From JALZAA01 sp035316025 (GTDB taxonomy: Bacteria; Actinomycetota; Acidimicrobiia; IMCC26256; JACDBD01), in the NCBI GenBank assembly GCA_035316025.1, contig DATFXL010000124.1:1-29252 (forward strand): a stretch of 29,252 nucleotides of DNA, written 5' to 3'. Of the stretch, positions 15,365-23,127 are shown piece by piece. The notes under the pieces were generated by a model, which saw nothing but the letters and a program-made list of their open reading frames with translations, made no database searches and was not told where the DNA came from. The stretch's first letter is position 1. The number at the start of each line of letters is the position of its first letter. Made by a program: the position numbers and the translations under genes.

Positions 15365-16249
15365 GTGAACCTCGACTACCACATCATGCGGTTCGACTGG
15401 GCCGGCGGCGCGCCCCGCATCGGGCCTCGTGTCGCCGACCTCGCCCAACGAGCCGAAGCCATGGGCGTCCGCACGGTGTCCTTCATGGACCACTTCTTCC
15501 AGATGGACTGGATGGCGCCGGCGGAGGACCCGATGCTCGAGGGCTACACCGCGCTCGGCTTCGTCGCCGGTCGCACCGAGCGGGTCCGATTGCGTCTGCT
15601 CGTCACCGGCGTGACGTACCGGCATCCCGGCATCCTGGCGAAGGCGGTGACCACGCTCGACGTCGTGTCGGGCGGGCGGGCCGAGCTCGGCATCGGCGCG
15701 GCGTGGTACGAACGCGAGCACAAGGGCCTCGGCGTGCCGTTCCCACCGACGGCGGAGCGGTTCGAGCGGCTCGAGGAAGCGATCCAGATCTGCCTGCAGA
15801 TGTGGAGCGACGACAACGGCCGGTTCGACGGCAAGCACTACCGGCTCGACGAGACCATCTGCAGCCCGGAGCCGGTGAGCATCCCGCGACCGCGGATCCT
15901 CATCGGCGGCGGGGGGGAGCGCAAGACCCTCCGACTCGTCGCGCGGTACGCGGACGCGTGCAACTTCTTCGGCGGGCCCGACGAGGTCTCGCACAAGCTC
16001 GACGTGCTCCGCCGGCACTGCGAAGCCGTCGGACGCGACGTCAACGAGATCGAAGTCACGGTCCAGTACCGTGATCTCTCCACCGACGCGACCGTCGACG
16101 ACGTGCTGCGCGGCGCCGAAGCATTCGCGAAGCTCGGCGTGTCCACGCTCATCACGGGGCCGGTGACGGACGATCCGGCCCGTTGGCTCGAATCGACCTT
16201 CGGACCTGCGATGGACCGGTTGGGTGCCATCGAGCCTGCTCGGTTGTAG
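15365..16249 (+). CDS. LLM class F420-dependent oxidoreductase (second of three)
   Basis: 294 residues. GTG 15365 gives MNLDYHIMRFDWAGG. The family features are RTVSFMDHFFQMDWM, VRLRLLVTGVTYRHPGILAKAVTTLDVVSGGRAELGIGAAWYE and the C-terminal PRILIGGGGERKTLRLVARYADACN. This subgroup keeps the MDHF and GAAWYE signatures of F420-binding oxidoreductases. TAGAAC stands 7 nt before the GTG with no Shine-Dalgarno, so a leaderless start is likely. The surrounding TAGAACAGGGTCTG is a degraded KstR-like half palindrome. The gene is divergent from the polymerase gene and ends 5 nt before the convergent propeller gene. The substrate is unknown. Confidence 0.88.
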   Translation: MNLDYHIMRFDWAGGAPRIGPRVADLAQRAEAMGVRTVSFMDHFFQMDWMAPAEDPMLEGYTALGFVAGRTERVRLRLLVTGVTYRHPGILAKAVTTLDVVSGGRAELGIGAAWYEREHKGLGVPFPPTAERFERLEEAIQICLQMWSDDNGRFDGKHYRLDETICSPEPVSIPRPRILIGGGGERKTLRLVARYADACNFFGGPDEVSHKLDVLRRHCEAVGRDVNEIEVTVQYRDLSTDATVDDVLRGAEAFAKLGVSTLITGPVTDDPARWLESTFGPAMDRLGAIEPARL

Positions 16250-16254
16250 TCACC

Positions 16255-17349
16255 TCATCCCGTGAAGCGGGGCACCGCCGCTACCGGTACCGGCGCCGGT
16301 TGCGTGACGCATCCGGCTCCGATTTTTCCCACGCGACCCGGGTCCTTGGCCTCGGTGAACCACACGTTGTCGTCCGGGCCCGCCGCGATCCCGACCGGGA
16401 AGCTGTTCTCGCTCAGACCGGCGGTGAACTCCGTGATCACGCCGCCCGGCGTGATTCGGCCGATCCGGCCGGGGTCGTTCCCCTCGGTGAACCAGAGGTT
16501 GCCGTCACAGCCGGTCACGATGCCCAGCGGCCCGCTGTTCGGGCTCGGGATGTCGAACTCGTCGATGACACCGTCGAGTGTGATGCGGCCGATGCGGCCT
16601 GGGTTGGCGAACTCCGTGAACCACAGGTTGCCGTCCGGACCGGACGTGATCCGGTTCAGTTGGCTGTTCGGCGTGAGCCCGGCGCTGAACTCCGTGATGT
16701 CGCCGCTTGGGGTGATGCGCCCGATGCGCCCGGGGTTCGCGCCCTCGGTGAACCAGAGGTTGCCGTCGGGGCCGGCAGTGATCTCGACCGGACGGCTGTT
16801 TGGCGTCAGCCCGGCGCTGAACTCGGTGATGTCGCCGGCCGGGGTGATGCGGCCGATGCGGCCCGGGTCCAGGAACTCCGTGAACCAGACGTTGCCGTCG
16901 GGACCCGCAGTGATCCCGAGCGGACCGCTGTTCGAGCTCGGAGTCTCGAACTCGGTGATGTCGCCGGCCGGGGTGATGCGTCCGATGCGGCCCGGGCCGT
17001 TCATCTCGGCGAACCAGAGGTTGCCGTCAGCGCCCGCTGTGATGGCCACGAGTCCGCTGTTGGGTGTGAGGCCGTTCGTGAACTCCGTGACGACACCGCT
17101 CGGCGTGATTCGCCCGATCTTCGCGGTCTGCTGCGGCTGCTGCGCCGCGCTCGCCCCCTCGGTGAACCACAGGTTGCCGTCGGGACCGTTCGTGATGCGG
17201 TTCGGACCGTTGTTGTGCGTGAGCCCGTCCGTGAACTCCGTGATCTGTCCGACGGGGTCGCCGGCGCCGACTGGGAGCGCGCCCCAAAGCAGTGCCACCA
17301 GGGCGACGACGGCCGCGATGACGGCGCGAAGCCAGTGGTGTGCGGACAT
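16255..17349 (-). CDS. Secreted seven-bladed beta-propeller (virginiamycin B lyase-like, probably non-catalytic) with C-terminal PRFTG tail
   Basis: 364 residues. The Sec signal peptide is MSAHHWLRAVIAAVVALVAL with a likely cut near VGAG-D. Seven blades of about 43-44 residues follow, each carrying a variant of ITAGPDGNLWFTE then GRIGRITPxG. Streptogramin lyase Vgb is also seven-bladed and depends on histidine and glutamate side chains. The mature blades here contain no histidine beyond the THNNG start of blade 1, so lyase activity is unlikely and a binding or structural role fits better. Cysteines in blade 6 (GCDG) and in GAGCVTQ could form a disulfide. The protein ends exactly in VPVAAVPRFTG, as does the choice-of-anchor Q protein at the right edge. 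Confidence 0.85.
   Translation of the reverse strand: MSAHHWLRAVIAAVVALVALLWGALPVGAGDPVGQITEFTDGLTHNNGPNRITNGPDGNLWFTEGASAAQQPQQTAKIGRITPSGVVTEFTNGLTPNSGLVAITAGADGNLWFAEMNGPGRIGRITPAGDITEFETPSSNSGPLGITAGPDGNVWFTEFLDPGRIGRITPAGDITEFSAGLTPNSRPVEITAGPDGNLWFTEGANPGRIGRITPSGDITEFSAGLTPNSQLNRITSGPDGNLWFTEFANPGRIGRITLDGVIDEFDIPSPNSGPLGIVTGCDGNLWFTEGNDPGRIGRITPGGVITEFTAGLSENSFPVGIAAGPDDNVWFTEAKDPGRVGKIGAGCVTQPAPVPVAAVPRFTG
16330..17230 (-). repeat. Seven tandem coding repeats of about 129-132 bp (propeller blades)
   Basis: The plus-strand reference word GTTGCCG recurs at 16498, 16627, 16759, 16891, 17020 and 17173, with a variant GTTGTCG at 16366. Spacings are 132, 129, 132, 132, 129 and 153 bp. The last interval includes a Gln/Ala-rich insertion of 8 codons. 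All intervals are multiples of three. The repeats encode one propeller blade each. Confidence 0.85.
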
Positions 17350-17360
17350 GGATCGGGTCG

Positions 17361-17640
17361 TCACGCCCGGACGGCGAACAGCTGCCACGTGCCCGGCACC
17401 CCTTTGAGCTCGTGCGCGGCCCGGTCGTCGAATTCGATGCCCGACCCGGCGACCAGGTCCACGACCGTGCGGGACGCTAGTACCTCGCCGGCACCGGCGA
17501 GCCCCGAGACGCGGGCGGCGATGTGGACGCCGATGCCGCCGATGTCGTCCCCCCGCAGCTCGATCTCGGCCGTGTGGATGCCGCACCGGTTTCTCGAGCC
17601 CGGCCGACCGCAATGTGTCGCGGATCGTGACGCCCGCGCC
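17361..17640 (-). pseudogene. C-terminal remnant of a class III adenylate/guanylate cyclase gene, frameshifted
   Basis: The minus strand from about 17588 to the TGA at 17361 encodes about 75 residues. They read CGIHTAEIELRGDDIGGIG, then VHIAARVSGLAGAGEVL and HELKGVPGTWQLFAVRA. This is the C-terminal part of the cyclase catalytic domain plus the tail usual in actinobacterial one-domain cyclases. Immediately upstream, IRDTLRSAGLE (about 17625 to 17590) continues the homology in another frame, so a one-base shift interrupts it. The catalytic metal-binding region, the rest of the domain and any start codon are missing. The remnant ends abruptly where an opposite-strand fragment begins, indicating a rearrangement junction near 17640. 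Confidence 0.65.
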
Positions 17641-17645
17641 GCGCT

Positions 17646-17726
17646 TTCGAGTACGACCAGGACGACATGGCGTGGACGCTGTACCAATGGCAGGGCAAGC
17701 GCCCCTGGTCCGCAGACCGGTGCTGA
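17646..17726 (+). pseudogene. 26-codon orphan 3' gene fragment
   Basis: On the plus strand FEYDQDDMAWTLYQWQGK leads to RPWSADRC and a TGA at 17724-17726. The aromatic-rich, well-formed sequence looks like the end of a real protein rather than a GC shadow, but no start or upstream homology exists because the cyclase remnant begins directly before it on the other strand. The family is not recognised with confidence. It supports a deletion or inversion scar here. Confidence 0.35.
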
Positions 17727-17883
17727 CAGCGCGCTAGGGCAGGGTCTCCAGCACGCCGCACACGTCGTCGGGTGACGGCATCGAGCTGATCGACTCCCTG
17801 ACGTAACCAGCAGCGTCGCGGCACCATCGGGTGGATGTGCCGAGCCCTGCCGGCGACGTGAAAAGAACCCGCTTGCCCACGGG

Positions 17884-18321
17884 TCAGCGGCGCTCGTCCG
17901 GGCCCGCGGCGGCGGCACGCTCGACGCCTTCGAAGAACTCGGGCGGCATCTGGCTCATGAGCTCGTCGCCGTTCCAGTACTCGCGCCAGGCGGCGATCCT
18001 TCCGTCGTCGAGCTCGATCGCGCACATCACGCGTAGGGTCGGCGCCGCGCCCGACGGGAAGTGCCATGTCTCGGTGCGCTCGACGAGCACGGTGCCGTCG
18101 CCGGCGAGTATGTGGCGGATCTCGTAGTCCATGCTGGTGACGCCGCCGGCGATCATGAAGTCGAGCTTGCGGCGGATGGCGTCCTTGCCGACGGTCGGAT
18201 CGGTCGGCACCGGCAGGTCGTGATACGAGGCGTCGTCGGTCAGGAACTGGACCGCGGCGTCGAAATCGAGGCGGTAGATCGCCCCGAAGAATGCCTCCAC
18301 GATCTCGGCATCGGAGAGCAT
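17884..18321 (-). CDS. Limonene-1,2-epoxide hydrolase-like NTF2-fold protein
   Basis: 145 residues. ATG 18321 gives MLSDAEIVEAFFGAIYRLDFDAA; the open frame to 18612 runs across the divergent coiled-coil gene and is rejected. The middle segment ASYHDLPVPTDPTVGKDAIRRKLD and the strands VLVERTETW and IAAWREYWNGDE follow the epoxide hydrolase pattern. In the Rhodococcus enzyme an Arg and two Asp activate water. Here the Arg is kept (ERTETW), while both expected Asp positions appear to be Glu (RTE and WREYW). It may be an active variant or a binding protein. The enzymes hydrolyse epoxides of small lipophilic molecules in the cytosol. No clear ribosome binding site is visible. Confidence 0.75.
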   Translation of the reverse strand: MLSDAEIVEAFFGAIYRLDFDAAVQFLTDDASYHDLPVPTDPTVGKDAIRRKLDFMIAGGVTSMDYEIRHILAGDGTVLVERTETWHFPSGAAPTLRVMCAIELDDGRIAAWREYWNGDELMSQMPPEFFEGVERAAAAGPDERR

Positions 18322-18461
18322 CGCCGGGCCACTCTCGCACGTCCCGCCGGGACGCATGTGAACCGACCACCGACCGAGCGCGAGACTGGTGCCCCTCCGA
18401 GCCAGGGACGTGGTAGCGGCTCCATGGCCGTCGTCGCTTCCCTCGCCGCTGGAGTGTGCCC

Positions 18462-20066
18462 ATGACCGAACAACCGCAGCCCCGTCGTCGTTCTTTCGAC
18501 GAAGTCCTCCAGGACTCGCTCGCGCAGTGGAACAAGCGCTTCGAGCGCGCGCTCGAGGAGCAACGCCAGATCGTCGGGAAAGAGGCCGAAGAGCGCACTT
18601 CGGACATCGCACGCCTCACGCTCGAACAGCTCGACTCGCTCGAGCAGGTGGCGGCGCAGAAGGTCGCCGAGCTCGAGCAGGTCGCGGTGGACTTCCGCGA
18701 GGCGAACGAGCGCGTCATCGCCGACAAGTCGGCCGAGGTCGAGCGCGCCGCCCGCCAACAGGTCGACGCGTCGGTGAACGAGGTTGCGACGGCCTTCGAC
18801 AAGTTCGCGGGCAAGCGTCTCGACGAGCTGGAGGAGACCCTGCGGGGACGGCTGGAGGCGTTCCGGCGCGAGCTGATCGAGGAGACACACCGGGCTCGCG
18901 ACGCCAGCACCGAGCAGCTGAACGAGACGCGTGCTCTGGTCACGTCCGAAGCGCGGCAGCTCGAGGAACAGTCCATCGTCTCGCAGGACGAGATGCGGCG
19001 GGTCGCTGCCAAGGAGGCGGCGTCCTTCGACGAATTGGCGCGTGAGCGGATCTCCGAGCTCCGCGACCTGCTGAGCAACCAGACCGAGCTGCTCGCCGAG
19101 TTCACGCGCACGCACGAGTCCACGAGCGAGCGACTCGAGGAGGCGCGCACGTTCACCGCCGAGACGATGGCTCGTCTCTCGCGACTGAACGACGAGGTGG
19201 GGCGCCAGATCCGGCACAACGACGAGAGCGCTGACCAGGCTGCCCAGGGGTTGAGCCAAAGCGCCACCGAGGCCGCCCAGGCGTTGACGCAGAGCGCCGG
19301 CGAGGCTGCCCAGACGTTGAAGCAGACTTCCTCCACCGAGCTCAACAGCATCCAGCAGCGCGCCTTGGCGTTGAAGGAGCTCGCCGGGAAGCTCACGGCC
19401 GACATCGAGCGCCGGGCGGAGGGGCTGCTAGAGGCGGAGTCGTCGACGGCCGAAGGGCTCCAGCGGTTCGAGCAACAGCTCGAAGCCCGCCGGGCAGAGA
19501 TCGAGTCGGTCATCGAGGAGCGAGTCGGTGGCCTGACCGAACAACTCCGTCAGGCCGAGACCGGGGCCCTGCAGCGCATCGGCGAGCTCGGCGGAAAGGC
19601 TGAGACGACGCTGGGTGAGCAGAGGCGTCAGCTCGAGACGACGCGCACCACCATGCAGAACGAGTTCAAGGAGATCCGGCGAGCCGACGCCGCCGCCATC
19701 CAGGGCGTCGACGCGAGAATGACGAAGCTGGTCGAGATGATCGCGGCGACGCACGTGGCGCTCGACGAGCTCGCCGACCGTGTCGAGGCCGTCGAGACGC
19801 TGGGCGCCGTACCCGCGCACTCCGCGCCGCCGCCATCTGACGGGTTGTCGTCCGCGGCGCCGGAGGTCGACACGTCGGACTTCGACGAGACGGACTTCAT
19901 CGAGTCGGACCTCGACGAGTCGGACCTCGACGAGCCGGACCTCGACGCACCACAGCTGGACGAGTCGGACCTCGACGAGCCCGAGCTCGACGTGCCGCCG
20001 GTCGCCGCGCCGCCGCACGTGCCACGCCGCGACCCGGCGAGCACGCCGGACCTCAGGGAGTGGTAG
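18462..20066 (+). CDS. Large alpha-helical coiled-coil protein with acidic DLDE-repeat tail
   Basis: 534 residues; no enzyme domain recognised. ATG 18462 (MTEQPQPRRRSFDEVLQDSL) is used; a GTG six bases earlier is possible. Residues about 15-440 are continuous charged helix rich in Glu, Gln, Ala and Arg with heptad-like Leu spacing. The short near-repeat around 260-290 (QGLSQSATEAAQALTQSAGE) resembles methyl-accepting or apolipoprotein-like amphipathic helices. A Ser/Pro linker (about 445-465) leads to an acidic tail with the unit SDLDE repeated, then VPPVAAPPHVPRRD. No signal peptide or transmembrane segment is seen, so it is probably cytoplasmic and a scaffold. Its 3' end overlaps the convergent second coiled-coil gene by 14 nt. 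Confidence 0.75.
   Translation: MTEQPQPRRRSFDEVLQDSLAQWNKRFERALEEQRQIVGKEAEERTSDIARLTLEQLDSLEQVAAQKVAELEQVAVDFREANERVIADKSAEVERAARQQVDASVNEVATAFDKFAGKRLDELEETLRGRLEAFRRELIEETHRARDASTEQLNETRALVTSEARQLEEQSIVSQDEMRRVAAKEAASFDELARERISELRDLLSNQTELLAEFTRTHESTSERLEEARTFTAETMARLSRLNDEVGRQIRHNDESADQAAQGLSQSATEAAQALTQSAGEAAQTLKQTSSTELNSIQQRALALKELAGKLTADIERRAEGLLEAESSTAEGLQRFEQQLEARRAEIESVIEERVGGLTEQLRQAETGALQRIGELGGKAETTLGEQRRQLETTRTTMQNEFKEIRRADAAAIQGVDARMTKLVEMIAATHVALDELADRVEAVETLGAVPAHSAPPPSDGLSSAAPEVDTSDFDETDFIESDLDESDLDEPDLDAPQLDESDLDEPELDVPPVAAPPHVPRRDPASTPDLREW
19880..19995 (+). repeat. 15-bp tandem coding repeats (acidic tail)
   Basis: The unit GAGTCGGACCTCGAC and close variants recur in phase between about 19880 and 19995, encoding SDLDE/PDLDx pentapeptides. 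All changes keep the frame. Such a low-complexity tract is prone to slippage, so copy number may vary between strains. Confidence 0.7.
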
Positions 20067-22152
20067 CCCCCTCCTTCCACCGCTCGCGGAGCTCGTTGCC
20101 CCGCTGGGTGGCGCGCGTCTGCGCGTCGAGAATCGAGCGCTGAAGGTCGGCCTCGACTTCATCGCACAGCCGCTGTGACGCCTGGAGCTCGCGCGCGTAC
20201 CAGGCCGTAACCGCCTCCCGGTACTCGCCCTCCCAGTGTTCGCGTCGTTGACGTGCGGCTTGGGTGGCGCTGTCGAGGGCCTGCTGGATCGTTCGCTGAT
20301 CCTCGGCGGTCCACCGCTCGCGACGCTCCTGCACTTCGCGGACGACGCGGTCGGCGACCATGCGGCGAGCCCGTTCGGCCTGCGCCGTCCGGGAGGCGCC
20401 CTCGTCGCCGTGGCGGGCCCGATGCTCGGCCGCCTCCCTGGCCGCCCGATCCGACGCCATCTGCGCGGCGCGCTGGTCCTCGGTCTCCCACCACACGCGC
20501 AGCACCTCCGCCTCGCGGGCAGAACGGTCGAGGGCGTCCCGCCCGGCGTGGTCGTCCTCGGTCTCCCACCACGCCCGCAGCCCCAGCACTTCACGCTCGG
20601 CACGCTCCTGCGCTTCGCGGACCTGACGTTCGTCCTCGTCCGTCCACCGCTGTCGCAGCTCTCGGAGCTCGAGCTCGGTGCGTTCGCCGGACGCGCCCAC
20701 CTCGACCTGTTCGTCCGCCGCCCACCGCTCGCGTTGCTCCCGCCGCTCGCGCTCCCACCGCTCCTGGTCTTCTCGGTCCAGAACCTCGGCAGCGGCGAGC
20801 AGACGCCGGCGCAGCTCCACGTTCTCCTTGGCGGCCTGCGCTTCGGCCTGTTTCTTGGCCTGCTCGAGCTCGGCCTCCCAGCGGCGGCGGAGCTCCTCGT
20901 GCTCCTTGGCCGCCGCCGCGACTGCCCGCTTGGTCGCCTCCTCGTGGGCGGCCTCGGCCCGGCGGCGGAGCTCCTCCTTCTCTTCGAGGGCCTCGGCCTG
21001 GGCCTCGCGCTCGGCCTGCTCGAAGTCGGTCTGCCAGCGGCGACGGAGACCCTCGGCGGCGCGGTCCTGCTCGTCCGACTCGGGCACGGCGAGCGGATCG
21101 CCGGCCGGCGGGTGCGCGTCGGCCTCCTCTTTGGGTTGCTTGGCTTGGCTCTCGTCGTCGCGCCGGCCCTCGTCGCGGCCGGCGGCCCAGTCCTCACGCA
21201 GCGATTCGAGCTCCCGCTCGGCGACCTGCTCATCGGTGTCGCGGACCCGAGCCTGGTTCTGCTCGGCCTCCCATCGCCCGGCGAAGTCCCGCGCTGCTCG
21301 CTCCCGGCGCCGCTTCGCTTGGGTCTCCGCCTGGGCCGTCTCGGACTCCGAACGCCGGCGCCACGTTTCGGCCTCGCGCTGGAGCCGTTCGTCGACGTCG
21401 TGCTGTGCGTTCTCGAGGTCGGTCTCCCAGCGCTCGCGCGTGAGCTGCGCTTCCTGCTCGATGCGGTCCTTGGCCTCCTTCAACGAACGCGCGACCTCGG
21501 CCTCGACTCGTGCGCGCCGCGCCTTGGCCTCCTGCTCGGCGCGTTGCGTCGCCGACGCTTCGGCCTGTTCGAGCGCCGCGTGCGACCGGTCGGCCAGAGC
21601 GCGGGCGGCCTGCTCGAGACGCGACCGTGCCGTCCCCAACGCCTGCTCGTAGCGGCGGCGCCAGCGCCCGCGACGTTGCTCGCCGTCCCACTGTGCGCGT
21701 TCGTACTCACCCTGCCAGCGCGCGCGGCGCTGCTCGGCCTCTTGGAGCGTCCGCTCCTTGACCTCGGTCTCGATGCACGCGACGACCGCCTCCCAGTGGT
21801 CACGGTGCTGCTCGGCCTCGCGCAGCTCGCGAGCTTGCGCTTCGCGTTCGGCGCGCTCGTACTCGAGGCGCCACGCCCGGCGCTCCTCGGCCTCGCGGCC
21901 CAGCCGCTCGTCCTCGGCCTGCCATCGGGCCTTACGATCCGCAGCCTCGCGCTCGAGACGCTGCGCGGCCTCCTTCTCGGCCCGCTCGTAGGCGGCGTTC
22001 CCGCGCGCCCGCCGCTCCTCGGATTCTCGCGCCAGCCGCTCGTCCTCGGCCTGCCACTGCGCCTGGCGTTCCTTCACCTGGCGCGCGGCCCGTCCCGCGC
22101 CTTCTCGCGGCTTCTCGTCCGCGCCGGCCTTACCGTCCCCGCTCTTCGCCAT
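20053..22152 (-). CDS. Very long Glu/Arg-rich coiled-coil protein with periodic tryptophans
   Basis: 699 residues from ATG 22152 (MAKSGDGKAGADEKPREGAG); the open frame to 23064 is a shadow of the divergent hydrolase. Almost all of residues 20-699 is single-helix or coiled-coil sequence of Glu, Arg, Ala and Gln. Tryptophan recurs in the context RRxRWxxExE (ARWQAEDER, ARWQGEYER, ERWETDLEN, RRWEAELEQ, EHWEGEYRE). In the first 170 residues the motif falls at 33, (51, Gly), 77, 94, 120, 146 and 164, steps of about 18 or 26. A short Pro-rich break near 335-350 (AHPPAGDP) splits two arms. No signal peptide, membrane span or enzyme motif is visible. Function unknown, probably structural. The 3' end overlaps the other coiled-coil gene. 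Confidence 0.75.
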   Translation of the reverse strand: MAKSGDGKAGADEKPREGAGRAARQVKERQAQWQAEDERLARESEERRARGNAAYERAEKEAAQRLEREAADRKARWQAEDERLGREAEERRAWRLEYERAEREAQARELREAEQHRDHWEAVVACIETEVKERTLQEAEQRRARWQGEYERAQWDGEQRRGRWRRRYEQALGTARSRLEQAARALADRSHAALEQAEASATQRAEQEAKARRARVEAEVARSLKEAKDRIEQEAQLTRERWETDLENAQHDVDERLQREAETWRRRSESETAQAETQAKRRRERAARDFAGRWEAEQNQARVRDTDEQVAERELESLREDWAAGRDEGRRDDESQAKQPKEEADAHPPAGDPLAVPESDEQDRAAEGLRRRWQTDFEQAEREAQAEALEEKEELRRRAEAAHEEATKRAVAAAAKEHEELRRRWEAELEQAKKQAEAQAAKENVELRRRLLAAAEVLDREDQERWERERREQRERWAADEQVEVGASGERTELELRELRQRWTDEDERQVREAQERAEREVLGLRAWWETEDDHAGRDALDRSAREAEVLRVWWETEDQRAAQMASDRAAREAAEHRARHGDEGASRTAQAERARRMVADRVVREVQERRERWTAEDQRTIQQALDSATQAARQRREHWEGEYREAVTAWYARELQASQRLCDEVEADLQRSILDAQTRATQRGNELRERWKEGATTP

Positions 22153-22311
22153 GAGCGATTCCTCCTCCGCACCCCACCCGCAAGGGAGCAACGGTGGCGC
22201 GTTTGAACTCCCCGGCGCAAGGCGGAGGCCGCCCCGTGACCCCCATGTCAGGCAATACGCCGGTTTCAGGCCGGATACTTCGAGCGGACAGGTGCGATAG
22301 AGAGGACAGCC

Positions 22312-23049
22312 ATGCCGCCGTCTCGTGACACCGACGTCGGCGTCGTTCTGCTGCACGGGGCGATGCTCGGCCGCTGGATCTGGGAGCGCGTGGAGCCCCG
22401 CCTGGGTGCTCCCGCGCTGGCGGTCGACTTCCCCGGCCGGGGTGAGAAGCCGGCGGACATCACGACGTTGAAGCTGGGCGACGTCGTCGATTCCGTCGTC
22501 GCCGACATCGAGGCATGGCCGACGCCTCGGATCGTCCTCGTCGCCCACTCGCTCGCCGGGATCGTGGCGCCGGGCGTGATCGCGCGCCTCCGGCAGCGCG
22601 TTGTCCACACGGTGTTCGTGAGCGCGGCGGTTCCGTTGGCAGGTGCCTCGTACCGCGACTCGCTCCCGGGCTCGCAACGCCTCATGCTGCGCTTCGCCCT
22701 GTTGACGCAGAAGAAGGGGCTGCTGTCGCCGGCGTGGGCCACGAAGCGGGCCCTGTGCAACGACCTCGACGAGCCCACGACGCAGCTCGTCATCGACAAC
22801 CTCACCCGAGAAGCACCGGGCATGTACACCAGTCCGGTAGGCGAGTTCCCAGATGCCATGCCGACGACGTACGTCCGGTTGACCTCGGACCGTGGGTTGC
22901 CGCCGGCAGTGCAGGACGAGATGATCGCTCGCCTGCACCACATGCGTCTCCACGAGATCGACGCCGGCCATCTCCCGATGCTGGGCCATCCCGACCGGCT
23001 CGCCCGGCTGCTCGACGCCGTCGTCGACGGCAGCGGCGACGAAAGCTGA
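22312..23049 (+). CDS. Alpha/beta hydrolase
   Basis: 245 residues, a compact alpha/beta hydrolase. VVLLHGAMLGRWIWERV carries the oxyanion HG segment. The nucleophile elbow is VAHSLAG, and the catalytic His is in IDAGHLPMLGHPDRLARLL. The acid after strand 6 is likely Asp in LTSDRGLP. ATG 22312 has a GAGAGGA-type site. The length and the HSLAG elbow recall the salicylate esterase/MenH-like subgroup acting on small esters or thioesters. It lies divergent from the coiled-coil gene and is followed 78 nt later by two small genes in the same direction. No signal peptide is present. Confidence 0.85.
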   Translation: MPPSRDTDVGVVLLHGAMLGRWIWERVEPRLGAPALAVDFPGRGEKPADITTLKLGDVVDSVVADIEAWPTPRIVLVAHSLAGIVAPGVIARLRQRVVHTVFVSAAVPLAGASYRDSLPGSQRLMLRFALLTQKKGLLSPAWATKRALCNDLDEPTTQLVIDNLTREAPGMYTSPVGEFPDAMPTTYVRLTSDRGLPPAVQDEMIARLHHMRLHEIDAGHLPMLGHPDRLARLLDAVVDGSGDES

Positions 23050-23127
23050 GTACGGCGGCGACAATTGGATACGGGTGGCAGGCTCTGGTTAGATCGGCGC
23101 GCTCATTGACACCAAGGAGGCAGGGCA

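Noticed and set aside
16255..16290. The PRFTG tail considered as an LPXTG-like sortase signal
   Set aside because: There is no hydrophobic segment or basic residues after the motif; it is the extreme C-terminus.
16330..17230. Regular repeats considered as a CRISPR or satellite array
   Set aside because: Units are about 130 bp, all multiples of three, and encode propeller blades. There are no short direct repeats with unique spacers.
17646..17726. Orphan plus-strand fragment considered as a complete small gene
   Set aside because: The only internal ATG (17667) leaves 19 codons with no ribosome binding site, and the sequence looks like a protein C-terminus.
16183..17775. A 530-codon plus-strand frame with apparent repeats
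   Set aside because: The repeats are the complement of the propeller blades and the frame has no signal peptide or domain.
20236..22206. A 656-codon plus-strand open frame opposite the Trp/Glu/Arg coiled-coil gene
   Set aside because: It is the complement of a Glu/Arg-rich gene, which lacks stop codons on the other strand by composition. It is low-complexity Leu/Gly/Arg/Pro sequence without domains, and the minus-strand gene has clear repeat structure.
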